From CAZEJS01 sp964512645 (GTDB lineage Bacteria > Actinomycetota > Geothermincolia > Fen-727 > Anoxymicrobiaceae): a stretch of 64,000 nt of DNA. The position numbers and the translations under genes were made by a program. The notes under the pieces were generated by a model that worked only from the letters and a program-made list of their open reading frames with translations, had not been told where the DNA came from and did no database searches. This document shows positions 33,274 through 41,638 of this stretch, piece by piece. The stretch lies in contig CAZEJS010000001.1 of NCBI GenBank assembly GCA_964512645.1, positions 129,489 through 193,488 on the forward strand, given 5' to 3'. How positions within the stretch are numbered: the first letter of the stretch is position 1; each line of letters opens with the position of its first letter.

Positions 33274-35973
33274 TTACGCCTCCGCCGCAATGCCCGCCTG
33301 GTGCTCGGCGATCGACTCCAGCGACGAGTAACCGACGACGCCCCTGTCGATCGCGTCCATGGCCTGGTGCAAGTTCGCCCGCAAGACCGGGTCGGGGGAG
33401 ATGTCCGCGAGCTGACGGAGGAGGTCCACCACCTGTTTCATCGTCCTGACCATGTCCCCGATCGAGCGGTCGGGGAACCTCGCGAGCATCTCCTCCAGGG
33501 CGGCACCCCCGGCCCAGAGGTACGCCGCCTCCCCGAAACCGGTGTCGATGCTGCCGTGGAGGTCGAGCCCCTGCTCCCCTTCCGCGGTTCGTATCATCGC
33601 CAGCGTGGAATCGAGCCATTCCAGCACGTCCGTCAGGGCCCCCTGGAGGTGTTCTTCCTCGGCGCGGGCCCTCACGCCGTCCTCGTCGGCGTCGCCGTCG
33701 CGCGACTCGTAGATGAACCAGGAGGCGAAGGCGGCCAGCTCCTTCGGCTCCAGCCTGGCGATTATTCCCCCGTCGAGCGCGTCCACCAGCAGGAGATCGC
33801 ACTCGTTGTACACGCGCCGCAGCATCTCCCCCTTCTCCGTCAGGTCCTCGCCGCGCATGAAGCCGAACATGTTCAGGACGTTGATCACGTCGACCAGTTT
33901 CCGGGAGACCACGTCGTGCCCGGAATCGCGCTCCCTTCGGGCATTGTCGATCTGCCTGGTCAGCTTTTCGGCCCTGCGCGCAGCCTGGGCGCAGCGCTCC
34001 CTGTGGGCGCAGTCGTGACAGGGGCTTTTCTCCATGTCCCGCTTGAGCGCCTCCACCCGGCGCGCGAGCTCCGACTCCTCCGGGGTCGCCGCTTCCGGCG
34101 CGCTCCGGCCGGCGGCCTTCCTTGCCAGCGTCTCCATCCTCACGCCGACCTGCCTGCGCACCTTCCGGGTGGGCGAGGTGATCTTCTCGACCTCCGCGCT
34201 GCCCACCACCCGTGGGGGGCTCCGCAGCGTCCCGGCGGTCATGCGCCGGTACCTGCCCATGGAATCGACCACCAGTACGCCTTCCTCGGAACGCTTGCCG
34301 CGGTGCCTCCGGACCACCGCGAAAACCTTCTCCTGGCCTTTCTGTTCCAGCAGGAAGACGTCGCCCGGCCGCAGGCCGTCGACGGCCTGCCGCACCCGGG
34401 CGGTCTTTCTCTCCCTGGACAGGGACGCGAGGCCGCGCTGCGCTTTAGCGAGCGCCCGCTCAACCTTCCGGTACTCGAGGGCGTCGGCCTCGGGGCACCT
34501 GCTGCCGGCCATCTCCCTGGTGAGGTCGGCGTCCAGTCCCTCCAGCCGCGCCTGCAGCGTAACCACCCTCGCGTCCGCGCAGTACTGGGCGAAAGAAAGG
34601 TTCAACAGCTTCTGCGTCTGCCCCAGGTCGTGGGCGGCCATCATGTTCGCGGCCATGTTGTAGGAGACTTCGAACCTCGATACCACCGGCGTCGGCTCCC
34701 GCCTCACCAGCGACTTGATCTGGTCCAGGCTGAAGAACCGCTGGTACATGATCACCGAGTAGCCGATGTCGTCAATCCCCCGGCGTCCCGCGCGCCCGGT
34801 GAGCTGGCGGTACTCTCCGGAAGTAAGCGGCCTGTGCTCCTCGCCGTTCCACTTGGTCAGGGACTCGATGATGACGCTCCTGGCCGGCATGTTGATCCCG
34901 AGGGCGAGGGTCTCAGTGGCAAACACGATTTTTATCAGCCCGGCGGCGAAGAGCTCCTCGACCGCTTCCTTGAACAGCGGCAGGGCTCCGGCGTGATGCG
35001 CGGCGACGCCGCTCGCCAGGGCGGTCCTGAAACCCGCGTAGTCGAGGCACTCGAGATCGGCGTCCGACAGCGGCGAGACTTTCTCGTCGATATACGACTC
35101 GATCGAGGCCGCCTCCTCGGGGGTGGTTAACCGGAGCCGCTCTTTCAGGCAGAAGCCGACCGAGTCCTCGCACGCGGCCCGCGAGAAGAGGAAGTATATC
35201 GCCGGCAGCATTCTCCTGGAATCGAGCTTTCGAAGCGCGTCGGTGCGCCGGGGCCTCAGGTCCGCCCCTCTCCTCGAGCGGCCTCTCCCGCCCTGTTTCT
35301 CGTGCCGGCGCTTGAGGGCCTCGAGCTGCTCCTCGAGGAGGCGCGGAAGGTTCCCGGAGAAGAGCGGGGCGAGCTCCCTTCCCGCGAAGTAGAAGTCCTT
35401 CAGCCTGACCGGGCGCTCCGAGGAGAGCACGGGGTCAACCGGGCCGCGCAGGCTGGCCATCCAGGCGGCAAGGTCGCGAGCGTTTGAGACGGTGGCGCTC
35501 AACGCCACCAGCCTGACGTGCCGGGGCAGGAGTATGACTATCTCCTCCCAGACCGCGCCCCGCGAGGGGTCCTGCATGTAATGGACCTCGTCCAGCACCA
35601 CCACCTCGAGGTCGTCAAGCCGGCTGCTGCCCTCGTAGATCATGTTGCGCAGTACCTCGGTTGTCATCACGACTACGTTCGCGTCGCCGTTGATGCTGTT
35701 GTCGCCGGTGAGCAGGCCCACTTCCGCCGGGGAGATGGCGCGGCAAAGGTCCCTGTATTTCTGATTGGAGAGCGCCTTCAGGGGGGCGGTGTAGAAGAAC
35801 CCGCCACCCGCGGACCGGGCCGATTCCAGGGCGTATTCGGCGACCACCGTCTTGCCGGACCCGGTCGGCGCGGCCACCAGGACGGACCTGCCGGCGGACA
35901 GCAGCTCTATCGCCTCTCTCTGGAACGGGTCGAGCGCGAACGGGCAGGCCTTCTCGAATTCATCGGGATCCAT
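33274..35973 (-). CDS. helY: Ski2/Mtr4-like DEAD/DEAH-box RNA helicase (HelY type)
   Basis: About 899 residues. Superfamily 2 core: Walker A APTGSGKT, motif Ia APLKALSNQKY, motif II DEVH, motif III SATVSN, motif VI QLTGRAGRRGID. The later beta-barrel (arch) and the C-terminal helical DSHCT domain (GFMRGEDLTEKG..., GSIDTGFGE...) are those of Ski2/Mtr4, as in mycobacterial HelY. A short cysteine group CHDCAHRERC near 640 is typical of actinobacterial and cyanobacterial members. I place the start at the ATG at 35973 because a TACAAT -10 element covers the first ATG (35982), giving a leaderless message. Confidence 0.92.
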   Translation of the reverse strand: MDPDEFEKACPFALDPFQREAIELLSAGRSVLVAAPTGSGKTVVAEYALESARSAGGGFFYTAPLKALSNQKYRDLCRAISPAEVGLLTGDNSINGDANVVVMTTEVLRNMIYEGSSRLDDLEVVVLDEVHYMQDPSRGAVWEEIVILLPRHVRLVALSATVSNARDLAAWMASLRGPVDPVLSSERPVRLKDFYFAGRELAPLFSGNLPRLLEEQLEALKRRHEKQGGRGRSRRGADLRPRRTDALRKLDSRRMLPAIYFLFSRAACEDSVGFCLKERLRLTTPEEAASIESYIDEKVSPLSDADLECLDYAGFRTALASGVAAHHAGALPLFKEAVEELFAAGLIKIVFATETLALGINMPARSVIIESLTKWNGEEHRPLTSGEYRQLTGRAGRRGIDDIGYSVIMYQRFFSLDQIKSLVRREPTPVVSRFEVSYNMAANMMAAHDLGQTQKLLNLSFAQYCADARVVTLQARLEGLDADLTREMAGSRCPEADALEYRKVERALAKAQRGLASLSRERKTARVRQAVDGLRPGDVFLLEQKGQEKVFAVVRRHRGKRSEEGVLVVDSMGRYRRMTAGTLRSPPRVVGSAEVEKITSPTRKVRRQVGVRMETLARKAAGRSAPEAATPEESELARRVEALKRDMEKSPCHDCAHRERCAQAARRAEKLTRQIDNARRERDSGHDVVSRKLVDVINVLNMFGFMRGEDLTEKGEMLRRVYNECDLLLVDALDGGIIARLEPKELAAFASWFIYESRDGDADEDGVRARAEEEHLQGALTDVLEWLDSTLAMIRTAEGEQGLDLHGSIDTGFGEAAYLWAGGAALEEMLARFPDRSIGDMVRTMKQVVDLLRQLADISPDPVLRANLHQAMDAIDRGVVGYSSLESIAEHQAGIAAEA

Positions 35974-35980
35974 GTGCAAC

Positions 35981-35986
35981 ATTGTA
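35981..35986 (-). promoter_or_regulatory. -10 element of helY, apparently leaderless
   Basis: TACAAT on the minus strand, seven bases before the ATG at 35973. No -35 element is evident. The element overlaps an in-frame upstream ATG, arguing for the downstream start. Confidence 0.5.
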
Positions 35987-36042
35987 GCAGTACCGCCGGG
36001 CGGCGGCCGGTCGGGCTCTTCTGGTTTGCGCCTCGCAGCAAC

Positions 36043-36048
36043 TATAAT
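36043..36048 (+). promoter_or_regulatory. -10 element for corA
   Basis: A perfect TATAAT 25 bases before the corA start, on the strand facing away from helY. The -35 region is weak. The two -10 elements are about 55 bases apart, so helY and corA promoters are back to back. Confidence 0.6.
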
Positions 36049-36073
36049 GTTTGACGACCGGAAGGGGCGACGG

Positions 36074-37066
36074 ATGAGAGTCTACTACGAGAAGAACGAT
36101 GGAGGCGTAAGCCGGGGGAACTCGCTGGACGGCATCGCGCTCGACGACTGCCGGCTGCTCTGGATCGACATGGAGGACCCGCCCGGCGAAGAGGTCGAGC
36201 TCGCCGGTGCTTTCGTCGGCGCGCACCCGGTAGCGCTGAACACCGTCACCAGGGAAGGCGCGCTTCCCAAGCTCCAGGAGTTCGGCGACCACCTGTTCCT
36301 GACGTGGCACTTCGCGCACGACCGCGGCGGGGACGGAGGGCCCGAGACGTCGACCCTGTTCGCCTTCCTGGGGAGGAACTTCCTTCTCACGATTCACCGC
36401 GAGGCGCTGGCCGGCCTCGACGACGTGTGGAACAAGCTCGAGGCGGACAGCGAGTTGTACCGGCACCAGCCGGCGCTGGCGCTCTACGCCGTGCTGGACA
36501 ACTCCGTGGACGAATACTTCCCCATAGTCGAGGACATAGCAAACAGCATCGACAGCTACCAGGACCTGCTGATGTCGGGCCAGGCGCCCCGGGGGCTGGA
36601 GACGGTCATCGCCCAGAAGCACCGCAACATGTCCATGCGCAGGCTGGTCACCATGCACCACGACGTCATCCTCAAGCTCGGCCGCCGGGACACCCCGTTT
36701 ATCCCCGGGGAGATCTCCGTCTACATGATGGACGTGTACGACCTCCTGGTTAGAGTGGCCTCCGAGATAGACACAAACGCCGACCTCATCACGGCCTCGA
36801 TGGACATCCACCTCAACGTCGTCTCCAACCGTCTCAACGAAGTGATGAAGAAGCTGACCATAGTGGCGACCATATTCCTTCCTCTGACGTTCCTGACCGG
36901 GCTGTTCGGGATGAACTTCAAGTACATGCCGGAGCTGGGGTGGCGCTACGGTTACCTGATGGCGTGGATCGCCTTCTTCGTTATCGCGGTGATCACTTAC
37001 TTCCTGGCCAGATGGTTCATCGAGAGACCCCCGAGAAGAAAGCGCCGCCCGAAGGAGGAGGCTTGA
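36074..37066 (+). CDS. corA: CorA-family magnesium/divalent-cation transporter
   Basis: 330 residues. Long soluble N-terminal domain, then the stalk helix and two membrane helices at the C-terminus; the selectivity motif GMN is present (LFGMNFKYMPE, about residue 280). The tail is basic (RRKRRPKEE). Forms a pentamer that lets Mg2+ (or Co2+/Ni2+) through. ATG at 36074 with GGAAGGGG upstream; the frame opens further upstream but overlaps the helY promoter. It overlaps the next gene by four bases. Confidence 0.93.
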   Translation: MRVYYEKNDGGVSRGNSLDGIALDDCRLLWIDMEDPPGEEVELAGAFVGAHPVALNTVTREGALPKLQEFGDHLFLTWHFAHDRGGDGGPETSTLFAFLGRNFLLTIHREALAGLDDVWNKLEADSELYRHQPALALYAVLDNSVDEYFPIVEDIANSIDSYQDLLMSGQAPRGLETVIAQKHRNMSMRRLVTMHHDVILKLGRRDTPFIPGEISVYMMDVYDLLVRVASEIDTNADLITASMDIHLNVVSNRLNEVMKKLTIVATIFLPLTFLTGLFGMNFKYMPELGWRYGYLMAWIAFFVIAVITYFLARWFIERPPRRKRRPKEEA

Positions 37067-37560
37067 ACGGCCCCACGCTGGAGGCGCCGCTCACCGCAGT
37101 GGCTGACGGGCGCCGCGCGGGAAGGTCGCGAATGCGCCTGGAGAAGGCGACGCTGCACGGGCGCATGACCCGGGAGGCCCCGCTGCTGGCGCTGGCCGTT
37201 GCCGTGATCGCGCTCTCCTTCCTGTTCCCCACGCTCAAGTCCCACCACGCCTGGCCCGGCGTCCCGTGCCTGTTCAAGACCGTCACCGGCCTGCCCTGCC
37301 TGACCTGCGGCCTTACGCGGAGCTTCGCCTTCGCCGCACACGGCAACCTGGCGGCGGCTTTCCGGATGCACCTGCTGGGCCCGTTCCTCTTCGCCGGCAC
37401 GTTCCTGGCCGCGGCGTACCTGGGCGCCGTTCTGGCGGGCGGCCGGAGGATACGGTACGAGCTTTCGAAGCCGGCCCGCAGAATGGCGTCCTGGTGTGTC
37501 CTTGGGATATTCTTACTGTGCTGGATATTGAAACTGGCTTTCGTGAGAAGCGGCTGGTAG
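37063..37560 (+). CDS. DUF2752 membrane protein
   Basis: 165 residues from a TTG that overlaps the corA stop (TTGA), with GGAGGAGG upstream. Three hydrophobic segments and the DUF2752 signature PCLTCGLTRSFAFAAHGNL, where a CxxC pair sits near the membrane face. This family has no known function but is common in actinobacteria and often sits with DUF4234 or zinc-ribbon membrane genes, as here. Confidence 0.85.
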   Translation: MNGPTLEAPLTAVADGRRAGRSRMRLEKATLHGRMTREAPLLALAVAVIALSFLFPTLKSHHAWPGVPCLFKTVTGLPCLTCGLTRSFAFAAHGNLAAAFRMHLLGPFLFAGTFLAAAYLGAVLAGGRRIRYELSKPARRMASWCVLGIFLLCWILKLAFVRSGW

Positions 37561-37597
37561 GAGCCGCGGTGTCCCGCGGCGGGGGAAGGAGCGTGGG

Positions 37598-38257
37598 GTG
37601 GAGCAACAGCAGAACAGCCTGGTCCATAACCTCTACTACTACGTCCAGGAGCGCGTCAACAGCGACTGGACAACCGACGCGGGAACGGCCGTGCTCCTGA
37701 CCGTGGTGACCTGCGGCATCTACGGGCTCTACGTCTTTTACAAGCTGATAGAGCGCAGGGACCTCCACCTGGCACGCGTCGCCAACATGGTCAACACCGC
37801 CGTCGCACTGCTCAAGGAAAAGGCCGCCGCCGCCGGACAGACGGAGCTGATCGCCCAGGAGATCGCGCAGATCGAGTACCTCCAGCGGGAGATGTACGAC
37901 CAGAGCCGGGAGCGCGGCGCCGCGCTGTGGCTGGTGCTGGGGATATTCACCGGGGTCGCGATGTGGATAGGCTACTACTTCATCATGGACGACATGCGGA
38001 AACACGACGGGCTCGAGGCGCAGTTTTTCACCCTGACCTCCCAGGCGCTGGCCAAGATGGGGCTCGCTTCCCAGGCATCACAGGCGGCGCCCAACATGCC
38101 CGATCGCAGCTTCGCGGCGTACCTGGTTCTTTCTCTCGTCACCTGCGGCATCTTCGGTTTCTACTGGATATGGACGCTGATCGACGACGGAAACCGCCAC
38201 GTGGAAGCGCAGGTGCCCTGGGAGGATTTCCTCTATTCCGCGCTCGCGTCGGCCTGA
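37598..38257 (+). CDS. DUF4234-type membrane protein (duplicated TCGI motif)
   Basis: 219 residues. Two copies of the DUF4234 motif are seen: VVTCGIYGLYVFYKLIERR near residue 40 and LVTCGIFGFYWIWTLIDDGN near 185, separated by a coiled helical part and a central membrane pair. GTG start at 37598 with AAGGAG upstream. Function unknown; part of the corA-DUF2752-DUF4234-zinc ribbon string. Confidence 0.82.
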   Translation: MEQQQNSLVHNLYYYVQERVNSDWTTDAGTAVLLTVVTCGIYGLYVFYKLIERRDLHLARVANMVNTAVALLKEKAAAAGQTELIAQEIAQIEYLQREMYDQSRERGAALWLVLGIFTGVAMWIGYYFIMDDMRKHDGLEAQFFTLTSQALAKMGLASQASQAAPNMPDRSFAAYLVLSLVTCGIFGFYWIWTLIDDGNRHVEAQVPWEDFLYSALASA

Positions 38258-38273
38258 TCTACGGGAGGTAGGG

Positions 38274-38861
38274 ATGATATTCTGCAACCAGTGCGGCCAG
38301 GGCAACCAGGACGACGCCGGCTTCTGCGTCCAGTGCGGCGCGCCGCTCGCCGAGAGCGCCGCCGGCGCGCCGGAGACCGCTCCGGCCTCTCAACCCCCGG
38401 CCGGCCCGCCGGAGGCCGCCGGCCTGCCGCCGCAACCGGGAGCGGCCCCTCCTCCGCCGGGGGCGCCCGCGCCACCAGCCGTTACGCCCGCGAGCATGCC
38501 CGGCATCCCGCCTCCAGGGTACGCGCCGGCCCCACAGTACAGGACCCAGGTTCCCACCGACCCGATGGCGATAGCCTCCCTGGTCATGGGGATAGTCTCC
38601 TGGTTCTTCTGCCCCCTGGTGGCGGGCGTACTGGCTATCATCTTCGGCTACCTGGGCAGGCGCAACATCCGGGAAAGCAACGGGGCGCTGCAGGGGGAAG
38701 CGTTCTGCACCGCCGGGTTGGTCCTGGGGTTCATCAACCTTGGCATAATCCTGCTGGTGGTGCTCATAATCCTGATCGTGATCATCATCGCCGCGGCCAG
38801 CAGCAACGCCTGGAACGTTGCGACACCGGCCGTCCTGGCCGTCCTGGCCGCGCTGGCATGA
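38274..38861 (+). CDS. zinc-ribbon plus DUF4190 membrane protein
   Basis: 195 residues. N-terminal zinc ribbon (CNQCG...CVQCG), a 70-residue Pro/Ala/Gly linker, then a DUF4190 unit (DPMAIASLVMGIVSW...GYLGRRNIRES) and a second membrane helix rich in Ile/Val. Strong GGAGG ribosome site. The layout parallels the zinc-ribbon proteins at 0.6 and 24 kb. No biochemical role known. Last gene of its operon; a terminator follows. Confidence 0.85.
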   Translation: MIFCNQCGQGNQDDAGFCVQCGAPLAESAAGAPETAPASQPPAGPPEAAGLPPQPGAAPPPPGAPAPPAVTPASMPGIPPPGYAPAPQYRTQVPTDPMAIASLVMGIVSWFFCPLVAGVLAIIFGYLGRRNIRESNGALQGEAFCTAGLVLGFINLGIILLVVLIILIVIIIAAASSNAWNVATPAVLAVLAALA

Positions 38862-38878
38862 CCCGTTGAACCGCGCAG

Positions 38879-38910
38879 GCGCCACGGGAGGCCTCCCGTG
38901 GCGCTTCGTG
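38879..38910. terminator. bidirectional hairpin between convergent operons
   Basis: A perfect 13-bp inverted repeat (38879-38891 with 38892-38904) with no extra loop bases, followed on the plus strand by TTCGTGT. It separates the DUF4190 gene from xseB. The T tract is poor, but the stem is very stable. Confidence 0.65.
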
Positions 38911-38932
38911 TCCCCGCGCGCGTACGGCGCGC

Positions 38933-39178
38933 TCAGTCGGGCCCGGGCTCCTCGAGTTCCACGGGCTCGACCTGGCCCTCGAGAGAGTCGACCAGCAGTT
39001 CGACCTTCGACCGGGCGCCGTCGAGCTTCTCCTGGCAGTACTGTATCAGCTCGACGCCGCGCTCGAACCGGGCGAGGCTCTCCTCCAGTTCCAGCTCACC
39101 ACTCTCCAGCGAATCGGTTATCTTCTCGAGCTCCTCGATGGCTTCCTTGAATGTGGGCTCGTTCTCCAGGACGATCAC
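38933..39178 (-). CDS. xseB: exodeoxyribonuclease VII small subunit
   Basis: 81 residues: PTFKEAIEELEKITDSLESGELELEESLARFERGVEL (conserved helix-turn-helix of XseB, quoted here only to name its key residues F, E, L and the ESL turn). GTG start at 39178 overlaps the xseA stop by four bases (GTGA), so the subunits are co-translated. Works with XseA to degrade single-stranded DNA. Confidence 0.94.
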   Translation of the reverse strand: MIVLENEPTFKEAIEELEKITDSLESGELELEESLARFERGVELIQYCQEKLDGARSKVELLVDSLEGQVEPVELEEPGPD

Positions 39179-40563
39179 TCCTTCCCGGTGACCTCGGCCT
39201 CGAGGCCGCCTCGTGCCAACTTTATCCGCAGCGGCGCACCCGCGTCCACGTCGTCGGCGGACCTCACCACCCTGCCGCTGTCCCGCTCGAAGGTGATCGA
39301 ATACCCCCTGTCGAGAACCGCCAGGGGGCTGAGCGCCCTGGCGCGGCCCTCCAGGCGTTCGAGCGCCTTCGCCTTCTCGGCGATCCCGCGCTCCCCTTCC
39401 CGGCGCATAGACGATGTCAGCGCCGCCAGGGACGCGCGGTGGCGGTCGAGCAGTACGCCCGGCCGCCGGTAGACCGGGGCGCCCCTCAGGGCCGCCAGCC
39501 GGTGCGCCCTTCGCTCGAGGCCTCTCGAGGGACTGGAAGGCAGGGCGGCCGCCGACCTCTCCCACCTCTGGAGGTGCCTGCCCATCAGGTACTCGGCGCT
39601 CCTGAAGAGCGGCAGGCGCCTGAACGATTCGAGGTGTTGCAGTTCCATGTGCAGGCCGGACTCCGCCCTGCGGGCCAGGGCGGAGGCCGACCTGGCCAGC
39701 CTGGAACGGACGTGCGCTGAGTCCGGGACCACGGCTTCCGCGGCAGCCGTGGGGGTGCTGGCGCGCCTGTCCGCGACCAGGTCGGCAACGCTGACGTCCG
39801 GCTCGTGTCCTATCCCGGTCACCACCGGAACGCCCATCCGTGCGACCGCCCTGGCCACCTCCTCGGTGCTGAACGGCTCGAGGTCCTCTATCGAACCTCC
39901 ACCCCGCGCCAGGATCACCACGTCCACCGGGAACTCACCGTCGAACAGGTGGAGGGCCGCGCATATCTCCTCCGCGGCGCCGGGGCCCTGAACGCGCACT
40001 CCCCTGACGAACACCCTCGCGGGGGGGTATCTCCGCGCTATCGTGACGGTGACGTCCCTGATCGCGGCGCCCCTGGGAGAGGTGACCACTCCTATCCTCT
40101 CGGGAAACTCCGGCAGGGGCCTCTTTCGCGCGTCGTCGAAGAAGCCCTCGGCGTGCAGCTTCTTCTTGAGCATCTCTATCCGGCGCTGGATCTCTCCTTC
40201 GCCGAAGGGGCGCAGAACGGCGGCGCGGAGCTGGTAGCGGCCCTGCTTCTCGAAGAGCGACAGCGTCCCCTGCGCCACGACAGCCGCACCCTCCTCGAGG
40301 GCGAACTCCAGCGAGTCGTACACTCGCCTGGGCAGTATGACCGGCAGCGTCGCCTCGCTGTCGCGCAGGCTCAAGTAAACGTAGTACGGGTAGCGGGTGT
40401 TGAGCCCGGAAACCTCCCCCTGCACCGTCACCGAGATGCGCTCCAGGGCGTTTCTTGCCAGGTGATTGACCTCGCTGACGGTCAGCACCTGCTCGCCGGG
40501 GGAGTCCCCGTCGCCGGAACTCCCTGGACCCTCGTCCCACGGCAGTGTCGGTTCGTCTTCCAT
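39175..40563 (-). CDS. xseA: exodeoxyribonuclease VII large subunit
   Basis: 462 residues: N-terminal OB fold (LTVSEVNHLARNALER, VQGEVSG), the nuclease core with GVVTSPRGAAIRDV, RGGGSIEDLEPFSTEEVARA and VVTGIGHEPDVS, a coiled coil, and the C-terminal barrel with LDRGYSITF. ATG at 40563 with AAGGGGGG upstream. Divergent from panE. Confidence 0.96.
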   Translation of the reverse strand: MEDEPTLPWDEGPGSSGDGDSPGEQVLTVSEVNHLARNALERISVTVQGEVSGLNTRYPYYVYLSLRDSEATLPVILPRRVYDSLEFALEEGAAVVAQGTLSLFEKQGRYQLRAAVLRPFGEGEIQRRIEMLKKKLHAEGFFDDARKRPLPEFPERIGVVTSPRGAAIRDVTVTIARRYPPARVFVRGVRVQGPGAAEEICAALHLFDGEFPVDVVILARGGGSIEDLEPFSTEEVARAVARMGVPVVTGIGHEPDVSVADLVADRRASTPTAAAEAVVPDSAHVRSRLARSASALARRAESGLHMELQHLESFRRLPLFRSAEYLMGRHLQRWERSAAALPSSPSRGLERRAHRLAALRGAPVYRRPGVLLDRHRASLAALTSSMRREGERGIAEKAKALERLEGRARALSPLAVLDRGYSITFERDSGRVVRSADDVDAGAPLRIKLARGGLEAEVTGKE

Positions 40564-40681
40564 GGCCCCCCTTTCGCACTACAATGTTTCAACGCGCCAC
40601 CACCACTACTCCTTCGATGCGCGCCGCGGCGGCCTGGGCTATTATTTTTACGCCGGACGGCGACGGGCGAGAGGAGGGCTC

Positions 40682-41605
40682 TTGAGGTTCCTGGTGATGG
40701 GCGCCGGTTCCATCGGATCGGTAGTGGGAGGCATGCTGCACCGCGGCGGCCACGACGTGCGGCTCGTGGGCAAGGGGCCCCACGCCCGGGCCATGGCGGA
40801 AGGCGGGCTTCGGCTGACCGGCATCTGGGGAGTGTCCGACCTCCCCGACGTGAAGGCGTGCGAGTCGGTCGGCGAAGCCCTGGACGGCGGTTTCCGGCCC
40901 CAGTGGACGCTGCTGTCGGTGAAATCCTACGACACGGCCGCAGCGATGAAAGACCTCGCCCCCGCCCTGCCGGGACTGCACGGGGTCGTCTCGCTCCAGA
41001 ACGGCCTGGGGAACCTGGACGCGATCGAGGCGGCCGCCCCGGGCATGGCCGTGGGGGGTCGCGTGATTTTCGGCGCGACAACCCTGGCCCCGGGGGCGGT
41101 CGAGGTAACCGTCAGCGCCGACGACGTGCTCATCGGACCGGGCCACGAGAGCGTGCACGACGTGGTGGCGGCGTTCCGCTCCAGCGGGATACCGTGCCGC
41201 TTCGAGGAGCGGATACTCTCCTACATCTGGGACAAGGTGCTCTACAACGTCTGCCTGAACGCGCCGGCGACGATCCTGAAGACCGACTACGGGAAACTGT
41301 GGGACGACCCGGACAGCAGGGCGGTGATCGAAAGGCTGGTACGCGAGTTCTACCTCGTGGCCGGCGCCCGGGGGGTGACGCCGGTCTCGCCGGGACCCTC
41401 CGAGTACCTCGCGAGGTTCGAGAGCGAACTCCTGCCGCCGACAAGGGGCCACCGCTCCAGCATGCAGGAGGATATCGAGAACGGCAGGCCGACGGAGATC
41501 GAGGCCCTGAACGGCGCGGTGGCGCGGATGGCCCGCGAGCACGGAATGGAAGCCCCTTTGAACGAGTCCCTTGCCGGGATGGTAAGGTTCCTGGAACGGC
41601 ACTGA
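40682..41605 (+). CDS. 2-dehydropantoate 2-reductase family protein (PanE/ApbA-like)
   Basis: 307 residues. NADPH-binding start MRFLVMGAGSIGSVVGGML, VSLQNGLGN and the catalytic-domain stretch IWDKVLYNVCLNAPATIL (Lys and Asn of the PanE family). GRPTEIEALNG near the end is typical. TTG start at 40682 with GAGGAGG upstream. It would reduce ketopantoate for CoA, but many ApbA-fold proteins act on other 2-keto acids; no panB or panC is near. A TATTAT element lies about 45 bases upstream. Confidence 0.85.
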   Translation: MRFLVMGAGSIGSVVGGMLHRGGHDVRLVGKGPHARAMAEGGLRLTGIWGVSDLPDVKACESVGEALDGGFRPQWTLLSVKSYDTAAAMKDLAPALPGLHGVVSLQNGLGNLDAIEAAAPGMAVGGRVIFGATTLAPGAVEVTVSADDVLIGPGHESVHDVVAAFRSSGIPCRFEERILSYIWDKVLYNVCLNAPATILKTDYGKLWDDPDSRAVIERLVREFYLVAGARGVTPVSPGPSEYLARFESELLPPTRGHRSSMQEDIENGRPTEIEALNGAVARMAREHGMEAPLNESLAGMVRFLERH

Positions 41606-41638
41606 GCCGACCCCGGCCTCGGGGACGGCGCATTGCGC

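Noticed and set aside
33269..33802. Upstream extension of the truA frame
   Set aside because: It overlaps the helY C-terminus in another frame; TruA proteins begin at the ATG at 33268.
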